This document shows positions 39,801-49,900 of a DNA stretch of 64,000 nt, one piece after another. Location of the stretch: positions 3,990,501-4,054,500 of the forward strand of contig OU015669.1 in assembly GCA_907165275.2 (NCBI GenBank), written 5' to 3'. Each line of letters starts with the position of its first letter. The stretch's first letter is position 1. This DNA comes from Zygaena filipendulae (Eukaryota > Arthropoda > Insecta > Lepidoptera > Zygaenidae). The position numbers and the translations under genes were made by a program. The notes under the pieces were generated by a model. That model was not told the origin of the DNA. It was given only the letters and a program-made list of their open reading frames with translations, and searched no databases.

Positions 39801-41630
39801 TAATGGAGTGACGTAAAATACATCATAAAGAATATTTAAAAATTCTGATTAGCCAGTTGCATACTAAAATACTTAACTTTGTTATATTACCTTCTTGATT
39901 GGAAAAATCTAAAAACTTAAATTATTGATAATTATCATTTTTTTTTTAAGTTTTTCCAGTTTTCAGATTTTTCCCTTTGTTTACGCCTAAAAGTCTACCT
40001 TGATGCCAAATATCAAGTTCCTAGGTCATCTGGAAGTCGGTTATAATTTTGGTCTATAGGTCAGTCAGTGATAAAAATCACGATTTTTGGACGTTAATAT
40101 CTAAAAGCCCGTATGAGGTGTGCTTATGAAATTTGGAGCACATGTTTATCTCGCGAGTCTTAATACATGAGCCAAATTTGACATGTTTATGTTAAATAGT
40201 TTTTGAATTATGGGGGGGTGAAAAGTGGCTCCAAATGGTTCGTGTAATATTACACACGGTGCGGCTCGCCAGTTCTGTCAGTTTGAGAACTTCGGCTTGA
40301 CACGCTACCGGCGTGTCTAGATTCTTAAACTACTGGTTCAAATCGAATGAAATTTAAATTATACCGTCTTTATACAATACCTGCTTGTTTACTAAAAATT
40401 CAGGCTTCTAGTTTTATCCACAACGAAGTTATAGGGGGTCGAAAATGGCCTGAATTGCTTCGAGAAAAGGATAGTACGGCCGTGCCGCTTTTGTTGCTCG
40501 ACTTGGCGGGGGCACTGCCGTGCCCCCAGATAATAATCCGCACAAATAACTTAAAAAAGGATATTCCCTATAGGTCTCTCCCATGATTTAACATTTTCAT
40601 AATTTTAGGGGTTGAATCTTCAATAGTCCCGACATACGTGTTCTTTTATTTGAACCCCCCGCCCCCCTGAAGTACGTATACTAGGTTCTAAACGGTAACC
40701 GTACGTAGCCCACGGTTTCACTCCCACGAATGTCATTTTTCTAGTGGAAACTTTATTTCCATGATAAAAAGTATCCTATGCCGTATAAATACTGTACCTA
40801 TCTATAGGACTGTACCTAGACATATTTACTGATTAACAGCGAAAGAATTTTTAAAATCATTCAGTAGTCTCCTACTTACAAATTTAACTTCTTTATAATA
40901 TTTAGATGTGACTTCGGGATAAAATTCGGGAAACTGAGACAAGATTTTAGTTAAGTAAGTAGGTATCACGTTAAGTAGGTATCATATGCTATTTGTTCTG
41001 TTGCTTTGTTTTGTCTTTTGTACCGACCACGTTTTCTGTAGCCAAAGAAGCCATACCATGCCAGACATCGTTTGGGGCCCAGCTGGCAACGGCTGCGGGC
41101 CACACAGCCGCGTCCCAGCCCACGACGCTCCTCTTGTCTAGAGGCTGCTCGCTGGCTAAGGAAGTAACCACGAAGACAGCTGCAAAAACCTGAAGGGAAA
41201 ATTAATATGTAGGCAAATGAGGGTGAAGACTGAAGCTACACTGAATCTCGAGAGCTTTTAGAAAAACCTTCCAATTCTGAAAGTATGGGTATAATTAATA
41301 ATATTACAACTCTACGAAAATCAATAAGGATCCCAATAGTATTTATAATTATATCCATAAGGATATTACCTACAGAAATTTTAAAAAGAAAGGTAAGTAT
41401 GGAAGAATGGCGGGATTATGCCAAAACAAGCTGTTTTCCGGTTATATTTCTTACAAGGGTTGGGATCATCTGTGCAGATATCCACCATCGCATTGGCGTT
41501 TGGACTTTGGAGAGGATCAAAATTGCAAGGATCCTGGGCCTTCGATAAAATTACCTAATTAAAGGATTTTCTTGTTATAATTTTTTTAAAATTTGGAAAA
41601 CAAAGAACTTACCAAAACTTTAAGAGCCAT
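33893..41630 (-). CDS. Secreted Ala/Trp-rich protein, cuticle-like, unassigned family
   Basis: Five exons, 41630-41613, 41189-41024, 35333-35153, 34879-34686 and 34077-33893, join in frame to 247 residues. Exon 1 encodes only MALKVL, the rest of a signal peptide follows in exon 2 (VFAAVFVVTSLAS), an arrangement typical of insect cuticle protein genes. After the signal comes SEQPLDKR with a dibasic site, so a short propeptide may be removed. Residues about 27-75 are rich in Trp and Val (WDAAVWPAAVASWAPNDVWH). Residues about 85-185 are almost half Ala with regularly spaced Lys, Arg, Gln and His, predicting a long amphipathic helix or coiled coil. The end returns to Trp/Pro (AAWPAWQPWPTNQW) and stops at TWP. 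No chitin-binding R&R motif or cysteines occur. A structural cuticle or silk-like role is inference. The TATA box at 41726 and the transposon-filled 5.7 kb second intron are notable. Confidence 0.75.
34333..34400 (-). repeat. Helitron 3' fragment in intron
   Basis: Contains CGCGGTTTCACCCAATTTCG and GTTCCTGCGGGAATTCCATG, the terminal part of the common repeat, without a clear CTAG end. Confidence 0.45.
35366..35922. repeat. 557 bp near-perfect palindrome
   Basis: Arms 35366-35632 and 35656-35922 are reverse complements over 267 bases with only a few mismatches and no length change, around a 23-base spacer. The outer ends read ATCAAAAACAAACTTG and CAAGTTTGTTTTTGAT. It lies in intron 2 of the Ala/Trp-rich protein gene, 32 bases upstream (in transcript sense) of the exon 3 boundary at 35333. 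The transcript would fold into a very long hairpin. Confidence 0.92.
36151..36586. repeat. Helitron fragments in opposite orientations
   Basis: Left part (36151-36265) begins TAGCTGTTCCCCGCGGTTTA and is minus-oriented. Right part (about 36400-36586) ends GAACAGCTAG followed by T and is plus-oriented, with an internal duplication of the CTCCGAAATTA-CGC block. Between them is a dispersed repeat with CATGAAAATCGTTGGAGC. Confidence 0.55.
36596..36779. repeat. 73 bp tandem repeat, 2.5 copies
   Basis: Units start with TTTATATGGGATTACAAAG at 36596, 36669 and 36742 (the last incomplete), almost identical. Each unit contains inverted halves (GGATTACAAAGTTA and TAACTTTGTAATTCC), so it can also form hairpins. 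Confidence 0.85.
36960..37472. mobile_element. Foldback element with Helitron-like 5' ends on both sides
   Basis: Arms about 36960-37125 and 37307-37472 are inverted copies over 166 bases with few mismatches. Each outer end begins TCCCATCAAAAACATAAATG after an A, a TC-start compatible with a Helitron 5' end. The spacer is 181 bases of AT-rich DNA. Confidence 0.8.
37746..37819 (+). repeat. Helitron-like 3' end, copy 1
   Basis: Contains the perfect palindrome GTGTAATATTACAC, then CTGCTCGCCAGTTATCAGC, then a decayed hairpin (CATGCTACAGCGTG) running into TCTAG. Could be the 3' end of the element whose 5' end is at 36960. Confidence 0.55.
38100..38192 (+). repeat. Helitron-like 3' end, copy 2
   Basis: Shares ACACGGTGCTGCTCGCCAGT and ends in the perfect hairpin GACACGC-TACT-GCGTGTC that runs directly into TAG. 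The first palindrome is decayed in this copy. Confidence 0.6.
38430..38733 (-). pseudogene. C-terminal remnant of a Helitron (Pif1-like) helicase
   Basis: The minus strand encodes TLHQIIYVGLSRVKTLDGVH followed by LINLDPSEI, the last conserved helicase motif of the Pif1/Helitron family (Q-x-Y-V-A-L-S-R-V). After a one-base frameshift at about 38512 the frame continues AIVEYNRLRTLYRPNLA, the usual Helitron C-terminal block, and then a run of lysines from a poly-A stretch (T20 on the plus strand at about 38409). The upstream part of this ORF (to 38733) does not look like helicase, so only the tail survives. It indicates a formerly autonomous element near the many short copies here. Confidence 0.8.
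38960..39178 (-). pseudogene. Possible copia-type gag relic
   Basis: An open minus-strand stretch reads WNGNMDLKGSCIIAVMYTVQ, then DLADIGKVMEDASIAAILL and, after a small duplication, GLSPQYAP, before a stop. The order 'V-x-D/E-L-x-x-I-G, then I-A-x-x-L-L, then L-P/S-x-x-Y' resembles the N-terminal gag region of copia-like retrotransposons. The match is from memory of the pattern and is weak. Confidence 0.3.
39300..39380 (-). repeat. Helitron 3' fragment
   Basis: Starts CTAGCTGTTACCCGCTGTTT followed by CACCCGCGC and AATTCCGGGATAAAAACCAC; the 5' part is missing. Confidence 0.55.
40230..40320 (+). repeat. Helitron-like 3' end, copy 3
   Basis: The best-kept of three copies: perfect palindrome GTGTAATATTACAC, then GCTCGCCAGTTCTGTCAG, then hairpin GACACGC-TACCG-GCGTGTC running into TAG. 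The 150 bases before it (TGACATGTTTATGTTAAATA block) are shared with copy 2 at about 38080. Confidence 0.65.
40508..40527. repeat. GC hairpin of a dispersed repeat
   Basis: Perfect 8-base stem GGGGGCAC / GTGCCCCC with loop TGCC. The same hairpin with loop TGCT occurs at 42989-43008; both are preceded by GCTTCG-rich sequence and TTGGC and followed by AGAT. Confidence 0.65.
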
Positions 41631-41725
41631 TTGAAATTATTTTCGTGCTTAGAGGTACTTAGGCACCAGTTGTTTACTCAATGTTATCAGAAGTTATTTT
41701 GATATAGACGTACGGACAGCGGTCA

Positions 41726-41732
41726 TTTTATA
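41726..41732 (-). promoter_or_regulatory. TATA box of the Ala/Trp-rich protein gene
   Basis: On the minus strand CTATAAAATGACC lies 96 bases before the start codon. With normal spacing transcription would begin near 41700, giving a 5' leader of about 70 bases. A strong TATA box fits a stage-specific, highly expressed gene. Confidence 0.65.
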
Positions 41733-41990
41733 GTGTGGCCTACACGGAAGGTGGCTGTTCAAATGGTATAGAAAGGGATTGCCCGATAGGGATTATTATA
41801 TTGTTACGTATCTGATACAGAACACTACTATTATATATTTTTATAGTTAAGCACAGCTATTAAGTAGTTTACGAATGTGTAGAATGTAGATCGATTGTAA
41901 ACTACTATCTAGATCTTCCAAAACAAATCGATAATATATTATGTATTATGTAGGTACCTACCTATGTATGTATGTGTTCTATACTTTATA

Positions 41991-42224
41991 CTATAATAAA
42001 AGAGTAGAATTAAGTAAATTATGTAAATATTATTTTTAACAAATTTTGACAGGGAGAAAAGTAACCAACCACAAAAAAGGGTTTTCAAAGTTCTTTTTTG
42101 TCTTGTCTATCTGTCTGTTCATGATAATCTCCGAATCTACTGAACGGATTTTCATACGGTTGTTGGGAAAAAAAGTTATCATATGAAAACGTTTCATGCG
42201 GGTGAAACCGCGGGGCACAGCTAA
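41991..42224 (+). repeat. Helitron subfamily B copy
   Basis: Starts CTATAATAAAAGAGTAGAAT, passes through AGTAACCAACCACAAAAAAG and GATAATCTCCGAATCTACTG and ends in hairpin GCGGGTGAAACCGC, then GGGGCACAGCTAA. The 5' part differs from the common subfamily while the 3' hairpin end is shared. Sister copies are at 50031-50376 and 60755-61063. Confidence 0.65.
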
Positions 42225-42234
42225 TAAATCATAA

Positions 42235-43012
42235 TCCCACCAAAAACATTTTCATGTAAAGTGGTGCCAAGACGAGACCATAATCTCTACACTTCTCAAA
42301 CTCTACACATTAGTCAGAATATGTGGCTCTATAATATCCTTTTTTGTACTCCTGACAACATATAGTATTCAATTCAAAATTGAATATATTTTCACCCGCA
42401 TTAATTTTCCCGAGTTCCCGTGGCAATTTCAGAATGAAAAGTACCCTATGTCCTTCTTCATATCCCTGACGACGTGTATGCAAAAGTTCATGATGATCAT
42501 GATGATTCGTTGGGCTGTTGAAGCGAGAAAGCTTAACAGACAAACAAACAAACACTTTCATATGTATAATATTAGTAAAAATAACAAAGAGTACCTATAT
42601 AAATTTTCAGACCCCTAGCTCAATTTTCATTCAGGGTCAAACGTCATACAAATATAAAAGTTACAAGTTTTATAATTTTTTTGTTGTTTGTGTGCTAATA
42701 CTAGCTTACATACCAAATTTCAGCTTTCTAGGACATTAGGAAGTACCCTAAGAATTTTAATGATCATCAGTGAGTCAGTGATGAAATCAGGGTTTTTTAG
42801 ATATCAATAAAATCTTAAGTATAAAAGCTATGTTATTACAACTTTACATGTTTAATAAGTTTGCTATTGACAACATATCCCGAAAATTTTGTTTATCTAG
42901 TATAATCCAAACCCCAGTTATAAGAGTTCAAAAAAACGACGAAGCGCTTCGGGAAAAGATCCTTGCGCTTCGCTTGGGTCGTCTTGGCGGGGGCACTGCT
43001 GTGCCCCCAGAT
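42235..43012. mobile_element. Composite of Helitron-like fragments
   Basis: 42235 begins ATCCCACCAAAAACATTTTC, like the 5' end at 36960. A minus-oriented Helitron fragment lies at 42388-42580. From about 42600 the sequence (AGCTTTCTAGGACATTAGGA, TCAGTGAGTCAGTGAT) resembles about 39990-40080 and ends in the GC hairpin at 42989-43008. Probably nested insertions. Confidence 0.45.
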
Positions 43013-43900
43013 TAATCTATCATCTCGAGGCTCCATCTTGATCTATACTGAACACTTCGTCTGCCTGCATGCGTGACGTTGCGTGGCGTTGTGTGGATAC
43101 GCAAAGCTCCAGCGGAAGACCAGAATTGGTAGTTTTCTAGGGCCCTTATTCACTATGACGTGCTATGACCAACAACATTCCTTTAAAACAAATCAGCGTT
43201 GTTCCTACTTCCTATAGTTCATCCAGGAATCACCTATAACGGCCGCACTCAGAGTCGGTTTAATGATAACTTAATTTTATGAAACTGTAGCCTGTAGTTA
43301 CAAAAATTGGCAGAGAATGTCACCGTGGCATAAGTCCGCCTACAAATGTACATGATGCGCGAAAAGTTTATACACAACAACAAATATGAATGAAATGAAA
43401 TTTTTTTATTTATGAAATTTATTTTTATTTCGTCTGAGGTTACGACTACAAATAAATAAAATGGGTTAACAAAAGGCAGCACAAACTTGACACATGACCG
43501 AATTGTTAATCTAGTGTGTCTATTTGTGATCGTGTAACTTCTCAACCAGTATAGATAATTAAAATAGATAATTAAATACAATTCACCCTGAACTTCTTCC
43601 AAAAAAGGGAGGAGGTTCTCAATTCGACTGTACATATGTTTTTTTGTTACCCATCTTTCTTTGGTTATCATTCCGCGATGAGATTAATTAACAGCTATAT
43701 CAAACTACAGTCTCTTCCAACTTTCTCAAGTAGGTAATCCGCCAAGAAACGTAGGTACCTACCTACTCGTAATACCTACAGTTAGTACATAGGTACAAGC
43801 TAAATCAAAGATTATATCAAACCGCCAATCGCCCAATACTACACCGACCTATATCTAATATATAAAATTCTCGTGATATAATAATATAATGTAATGTAAT
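43013..43900. other. Intergenic, repeat fragments only
   Basis: At about 43240 AACGGCCGCACTCAGAGTC and TTTAATGATAAC match one end of the palindromic element at 52926-53163. At about 43605 GGAGGAGGTTCTCAATTCGA matches 1672-1691. The 140-codon open frame on the minus strand here is AT-biased and repeat-derived. Confidence 0.5.
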
Positions 43901-44079
43901 GTATGTGATGTAATATATAAAATTCGTTCCCATACTCCTCCGAAACGGCTTTACCGATTCGCATGAAATTTTTTATGCATATTCAGTAGGTCTGAGAATC
44001 GGCTACTATGTATTTTTCATCCCGGAATTCCAGCGGGAACTCCGAAACTCACGCGGGTGACACCGCGGGGCACAGCTAG
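43901..44079 (+). repeat. Helitron copy
   Basis: Contains ACTCCTCCGAAACGGCTTTA, TTCATCCCGGAATTCCAGCG and ends CACAGCTAG followed by T. The 5' end is obscured by an ATGTA/ATATA simple repeat. Confidence 0.6.
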
Positions 44080-44167
44080 TAATATATACTTATCTATTAT
44101 TCTATATACAGGGTGTCCCGTAAATCAACGTCAAGCCAGAACCGGGTGATAGGCTAAACATAACTAT

Positions 44168-44629
44168 CTAATATATATAAATCAAGTGTCACGTTGTTTG
44201 TCCGCGATGGACTCCGAAACTACTGAACGGATTTTGATAAAATTTTGTAACCATTCATAAAATGGTCCAACTTAAAAGATAGGATAGTTTTTATCGCGGA
44301 ATTCCCTCGGGAACTGAAGGACATAGAGTACTTTTTTCCCGCAACCTCCGCGGGAACTCCGAAATTACCGTGGATGAAATCGCGGGGGACAGCTAGTCTA
44401 ATATATATAAATCACGTGTCACGTTGTTAGTCCGCGATGGACTCCGAAACTACTGAACGGATTTTGATAAAATTTTGCAACCGTTTATAATATGGTCCAA
44501 CTTAAAAGATAGGATAGTTTTTATCCCGGAATTCCCTCGGGAACTGAAGGACATAGAGTAGATACTTTTTCCCGCAACCTCCGCGGGAACTCCGAAATTA
44601 CCGCGGATGAAATCGCGGGGGACAGCTAG
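44168..44629 (+). repeat. Two tandem, nearly identical Helitron copies
   Basis: Copy 1 is 44168-44396 and copy 2 is 44398-44629; each begins CTAATATATATAAATCA, shares GTCCGCGATGGACTCCGAAA and ends GGGGGACAGCTAG. Period 230 bases; copy 2 differs by a handful of substitutions and a short insertion near 44561. Confidence 0.85.
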
Positions 44630-44937
44630 TAATTATATATAACTAAAAGAAAATTCGCTCAAAGAAAATATTAAATTGATTTTGTTTAAAATTATTAATT
44701 AAAATATAAAAACAAACTGCCCGAAGGGATGTGAGGAATATTTTGAAATAAATGTAAGACAAATTATGAATAGCACAATAGCTTTATGCCTGAAACGGTT
44801 TTGTGAAGTAAAAAACCAGGAGTTTATTAAAGAAACCTCCAAAAAAGCTGTAAAACGAAAAATTAATACTCTGTTTTATTTGAATTCCGTTTATCTACAG
44901 CAAATGTTCAATTTACAGATTTACATTTAATTGACTT

Positions 44938-45315
44938 TACCGCCGAAACGCGGAATGACGTCACTAGTTAAAAATTACGTCTTATTTGTCTTATTAATCT
45001 GTGATAGAGATTTCACTGTCGTATTCAAAGTTAAAGTCAAAATCATTTATTCGGTCCTGAGTTCGGTCCTTGTGGCTCTTGGTTGTTGATTTTTTTTTTT
45101 AACAATTTTGGAACTTGGAAAAATGTTTCCTAGAAAAAAACAAAAATTTCGTAACATGTTAAGCGTGGCTTTGATTGGTGTTTCGTTGCAACGTTCCGTT
45201 TCACAAAATTAAAAGTTGAATATTTTGGAAACTATGGATATTTTTTTAGTAAATCTTTCACGATGATGCTTTTCCAAGGCTCTATTTTCTATTTTTTTGA
45301 TACCCTATTGTACAA
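44938..45315. mobile_element. Diverged copy of the element at 61069-61711
   Basis: Shares the long blocks TTACCGCCGAAACGCGGAAT, TTGGTGTTTCGTTGCAACGT and AGTTGAATATTTTGGAAACT, and ends ATACCCTATTG. The left terminal repeat is missing. Confidence 0.7.
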
Positions 45316-45631
45316 AATAAATATTTTACTAGGATCTATAAATATTTCTAATTCCCGGGCCTAACGACAGTTTTCTGTGGCATAAACTGGAGCGCTAGTG
45401 TGCCCTGTGCAAGCAATTAAACTTGTTATTCTTCCCTTTAGAGTATTTCAGTATATTTTTTATTTGTAAATATAGTTATTATTTTAAGTTTTCCATAAGT
45501 ATTATTATATCGAATCTTAAAACAAGCCTTTATTCAAATATGATAAAATATAATTATTATAAAATTCGTCATAATACTGTACACATATCTGGCATCAGCC
45601 CAGCCAGAGAGAAGGTAATCACTACGTTTTA

Positions 45632-45681
45632 TTTGCTTCAAGGGAGTGGCTGAGCCCAGCCAGCCACTCCCTTGAAGCAAA
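45632..45681. repeat. Perfect 21 bp hairpin
   Basis: TTTGCTTCAAGGGAGTGGCTG at 45632-45652 is the exact reverse complement of 45661-45681, with an 8-base loop. The perfect stem sits in ordinary intergenic sequence, 1.3 kb before the glutamate-carrier start. Confidence 0.9.
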
Positions 45682-46987
45682 AGTTAACTAAGAAAAAGCA
45701 AAAGTATTATATTATCTGTGCTATGGATCTATGCGCGAACTTCCTTACCAACTTTGGAATACTTAACCAAATCCCTACGACCGCGTCATACATTGCATTG
45801 TGTAGCAATGGCGATTTCTAGGTTCGCACTTCGCACTCGGGGTTGCTGCCACGCCGTCGCTAACGCACTCGTGTGGCTGGGCTGGTCAGTGGTCATCTGT
45901 TGTCACTTAAATCCTTTGTTCAAGGCTTTATTTGCATAACCTTCCTAATTTGATGAAGAAGATTTCGTCGGATTAACTTGTCGGGTCCGGAAGTAAGGTA
46001 GTAGCATGCCTTCGGCTAGTTCAAATGAAGGTTTATCTTAGTAATTTTTAAGCCATTTATTTTACAAGAAAAAAGATTCAATTTTTCTCCGTCTAAATCT
46101 CTCAACCTCCACAAATCCTCCCTCCTCCTTTTTGACAACTCTTTCCAACAATAAAATTAAAAAAAAATATATTTCAAAAGAAAAAATATTAAAAAAGGTT
46201 GGTAATGTAGAATGCAGAATGCTACAATTGGTAAGGTTGGCAGAAAATTTTATAGATCGGTTCAGCGTGAAAGTGCAACGCACGTAGCAGATTATTTTTG
46301 TTCTGTGGTAACCCCCTTCTCTCCCTTCAGTCCCTTCCCTTCACTTTTCAGTAATTTGTCGGTAATTTGCCGAAGTGTTTAACCAAATTAATTATTTAAT
46401 AATACTACAAACCGACTCGAATCTTACACAAAAATGTATTAGCTAATAATTTAAAAAAATTCAAAATATACCACCTTCCCCTGTGATCAACTTGTAAGTT
46501 TTAACTATTGATTACGTAAATTTTTGCATATTGTATTTGATCAGACCAAATAATTTGCTGTAATTTAATTGATTTATTTAAAAATAGTATGGGCTATATA
46601 TGTTCCCTCTTTAGACATAATATAAGTCTAGTTAATTTCTGGGTAGCTTATCGGCTCTTTTCGCTGTTGATGTTCATGAGATGTTCACTTATTAATTTTA
46701 TATTAAATAAGATTGATTTAAAGTTTCGTGGATTATATTATCGCTAATATCTACAGCGACTTACTCATGGTTAATCGTCAGGAGGAGTTCGAAATATGTT
46801 GGGGAGTTCATCAACATTACATTAGATATTAGTATTAAAATAACTGTGTTGATTGGATAGTAATTTGTCTCTCTAACTGAAACACAATATGATTTTAAAC
46901 GACTGAATCTCTACGGTTCGTACATTTAAGTTTTAAAATTAAACCAATAGTAATATTAATACAGATAATATATTAATCAGGAAGAAA
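45682..46987. other. Upstream region of the glutamate carrier gene
   Basis: No exon before the start codon was recognised. A pyrimidine-rich stretch at about 46308-46345 (CCCTTCTCTCCCTTC) may mark a TATA-less promoter. Short ORFs at 45718-45939 have no family resemblance. Confidence 0.35.
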
Positions 46988-49900
46988 ATGGCCTCCGCTC
47001 AGAAGAACACACTTCCATCACCAACTCAACAACAGTTCAGGTCAGTTTTAACTTAAATCATCAATAAATCTTATTTGTAGCAGCAAAACACTTAAATGCA
47101 TAAAAAATATGCCAATATTACAATTCATTAGGTAGTACACAATTTGTATCATATAAGTATTCCTGCAGCCAGGTTCCCTGTTCATTTATGAATATAGTAC
47201 AACTCCATGCCACTGTGACTGAGAGATAGGATATAGAATAGCTGAGGGAAATAGTGGATGACTACATTTCAACCTCCATTCTATCCACATGTAAGCTTAA
47301 AACACCACATAAATTACCACATTTGTGACCACACCTGTAATCTACCTGTTGCCAAAAAAATTGAATAATGATTGTTGGGTTGAAATCCTTTAACATTTGG
47401 TATGTACTAATTCCTACATAAATATACACATACTGCAGTGAAGTGGCATATTAAATTCACTTAGGTTTTTAATTATAAAAGCTAATTCTGATCAAAATTT
47501 TTGGAAAGATAATAATGTTGAATATTCATGTTATTGCAATAAGTGTGGCCTAGGTAATGCAATTTTGATGTGCTAACAGTGAAAAATATTAGAATACTAC
47601 TGGCACCGAGCCATTGGCTAAAAATGTCACTTAATTTGATAACTGACCATGAAATCTTACAATAATACTCCACTGTAGAAGTTGTTTACATTTTTGAACC
47701 TTATCCCAAAAGCAATAACCACTAATATTGTTTAACAACTTAGGCAATAGGTTGATCTACATTTTGATTATGACTTGTGTGAATTCTCATTCACGTAGCT
47801 TTACAATTAACCATGTTACAACTGTGTCACAGATTATATAAAATGAAATGATATTATGTTTATGCATTGTTTGTGTTCATAAATATGTAATTATTATGAA
47901 GGACAAATGTATAAAGAGCTACACAGAGTAATAGTTGATGATAATTGACTATAATTTTTAGGCCACACACTATTATTTATGGGTGTGTCTGTCGTTATTA
48001 GTTACTTTTGAAAATATTTATAACTATAATGCTTTTGGGGCAATATTTAAATTAATATTGGAATTTTATTTTTTAGCTTATTGCCCAAGATAGTAAACGG
48101 CGGCATCGCAGGCATCGTGGGAGTCTCCGTGGTGTTTCCGCTGGATCTTGTCAAGACTCGCCTGCAGAATCAAACCGTCGGGCCCAATGGCGAAAGACAG
48201 TACAAAAGCATGTGAGTGTTTCACTTGCGTTAATTTCGTCGTTCCTGCGGTAATTCTGGGATAAAAATACCCTATGTCACTCAGGAACACTGCAGCTCTA
48301 AGTAAAAAAAACCTAAAACTGACCTGTCATGACAGGGGTATATGAGGGAGGCCGTTACAAATACAGGAGTGGTGCGGTTTTCTGTTTTGCCTGAATAGAG
48401 TTGGACTAAGGTAGTTGCTAGTAGGTAATCTACATTAATTTAACATATAAAGAGGTAAAAGTTGGTAAGTTTGGATGTAAGACCGAATCTCTGAAGCTAT
48501 TCAGATTTTTTTTAATAAATCTCACTGATTAAAAATTACAGTACCTATCCTTGAGTAAGATAAGATATTTTTTACTTTGATAAGAGCTCAAAAAGGAGTG
48601 CAGAAACCTCAAGGAACAGCGATTTGGTATATAGTTACGAGTCTATAAGTCTTTGTCTAATTTAGGTCTTTGAATAGGACATACGGTACTTGTCATTCTG
48701 GTGAACCGTGGTGGATTTAGATTTGTAACATCTAATAAAGATTAAAGACAAAACATTTTCACCAAATCCATAATGTATCTGGATTCTGGACAGTAAATCA
48801 AATGGAAATTATTATCGGCACATGTTGCTAGGTTGGACTGCTTCAAAAAGACGTACGCGGCGGAGGGCTACTTCGGCATGTACCGCGGCTCGGCGGTCAA
48901 CATCCTCCTCATCACACCCGAGAAGGCCATCAAACTCGCCGCCAACGACATGTTCCGGCACTACCTCACGCTCAAAGATGGGTATGACAAAGAACACCCC
49001 CCCCCAACTACGTACCTCCTCACGCCCCGCCACAGCATTGTAAGATAATGGACAACTGTGCCTAATCAGTATTGCATCAATCGATTACATAATCAAATGT
49101 GAACGATTATTTGTTAGTAGATTATGCCCGATGAATTGGAATTAAAAGATAAATATGTATAATAATTGTAATCGTGATAATCGTATTATCCAATGGCTTG
49201 AACTGTCCTAATTAAAAATAAATAATCGAATGTAGAAGATCCTCTCCGCTGGTAGCATCGCGTTGCGGTTGCAAGGCTGTTGCGAGGCCGTTATTCATGT
49301 GTGTGTGTGTGTGTGTATATCGGAAAATACTAAGTCCTACGATACAGGCGCACCGCACGTGTGTAGTAGCCGCCCGCCTGTACTAGTAGTGTGGAATGAA
49401 ATCGGGTCGCTCGTTTGGAGTGTCGCGGGTGTGTACAGGTGATACCGATAGATCTGTTGATAAATTTTGTTGCTATGATATTTTTGATTGCGATGACATA
49501 ATATTATTATGCACTTATCAACCGAAATTATCATTATAAAAAACTGTAGCTATTTAAATCTAATTGATCAATTATTCACAAGATTGCTATGTTTCCGATT
49601 GAAATTGATTCAATTCGTTATATTACATTTAAAAAAATAATAAAATAAAAAATAATTATTGCCCCAAAAGAAGCAGTAAAACTGAGAAAAAGATAAGACA
49701 GAAAAAGGTGGCCTTATTGCTTAGAGGCAATCTTTGTATTAGTCTATGTAGATATTATTAGTGTTATTATTCTCGTTTATAAATATTACATAGTGCACCC
49801 ACAACCCGGTTCTCGTTTCGATCTACAGCTCTGTCATCTTAAGGTTGCCTTGAAAAAGATGTCTCTAGCGATAAGGCAGCTCTTCGCTCTCTCCTTTCTT

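Noticed and set aside
41285..41548. 87-codon plus-strand frame beside exon 2 of the Ala/Trp-rich gene
   Set aside because: Lies in the intron between exons 1 and 2 on the opposite strand, with low-complexity Ile-rich start and no motif.
43249..43671. 140-codon minus-strand frame
   Set aside because: AT-biased composition, no recognisable motif, and it includes a dispersed repeat block (GGAGGAGGTTCTCAATTCGA) also found at 1672 and one end of a MITE.
45632..45681. MicroRNA precursor
   Set aside because: Stem is only 21 bp with an 8-base loop and no extended lower stem; listed as a hairpin instead.
45718..45939. 73-codon plus-strand frame
   Set aside because: No family resemblance, no splice signals, and located in the upstream region of the glutamate carrier without repeat or codon-use support.
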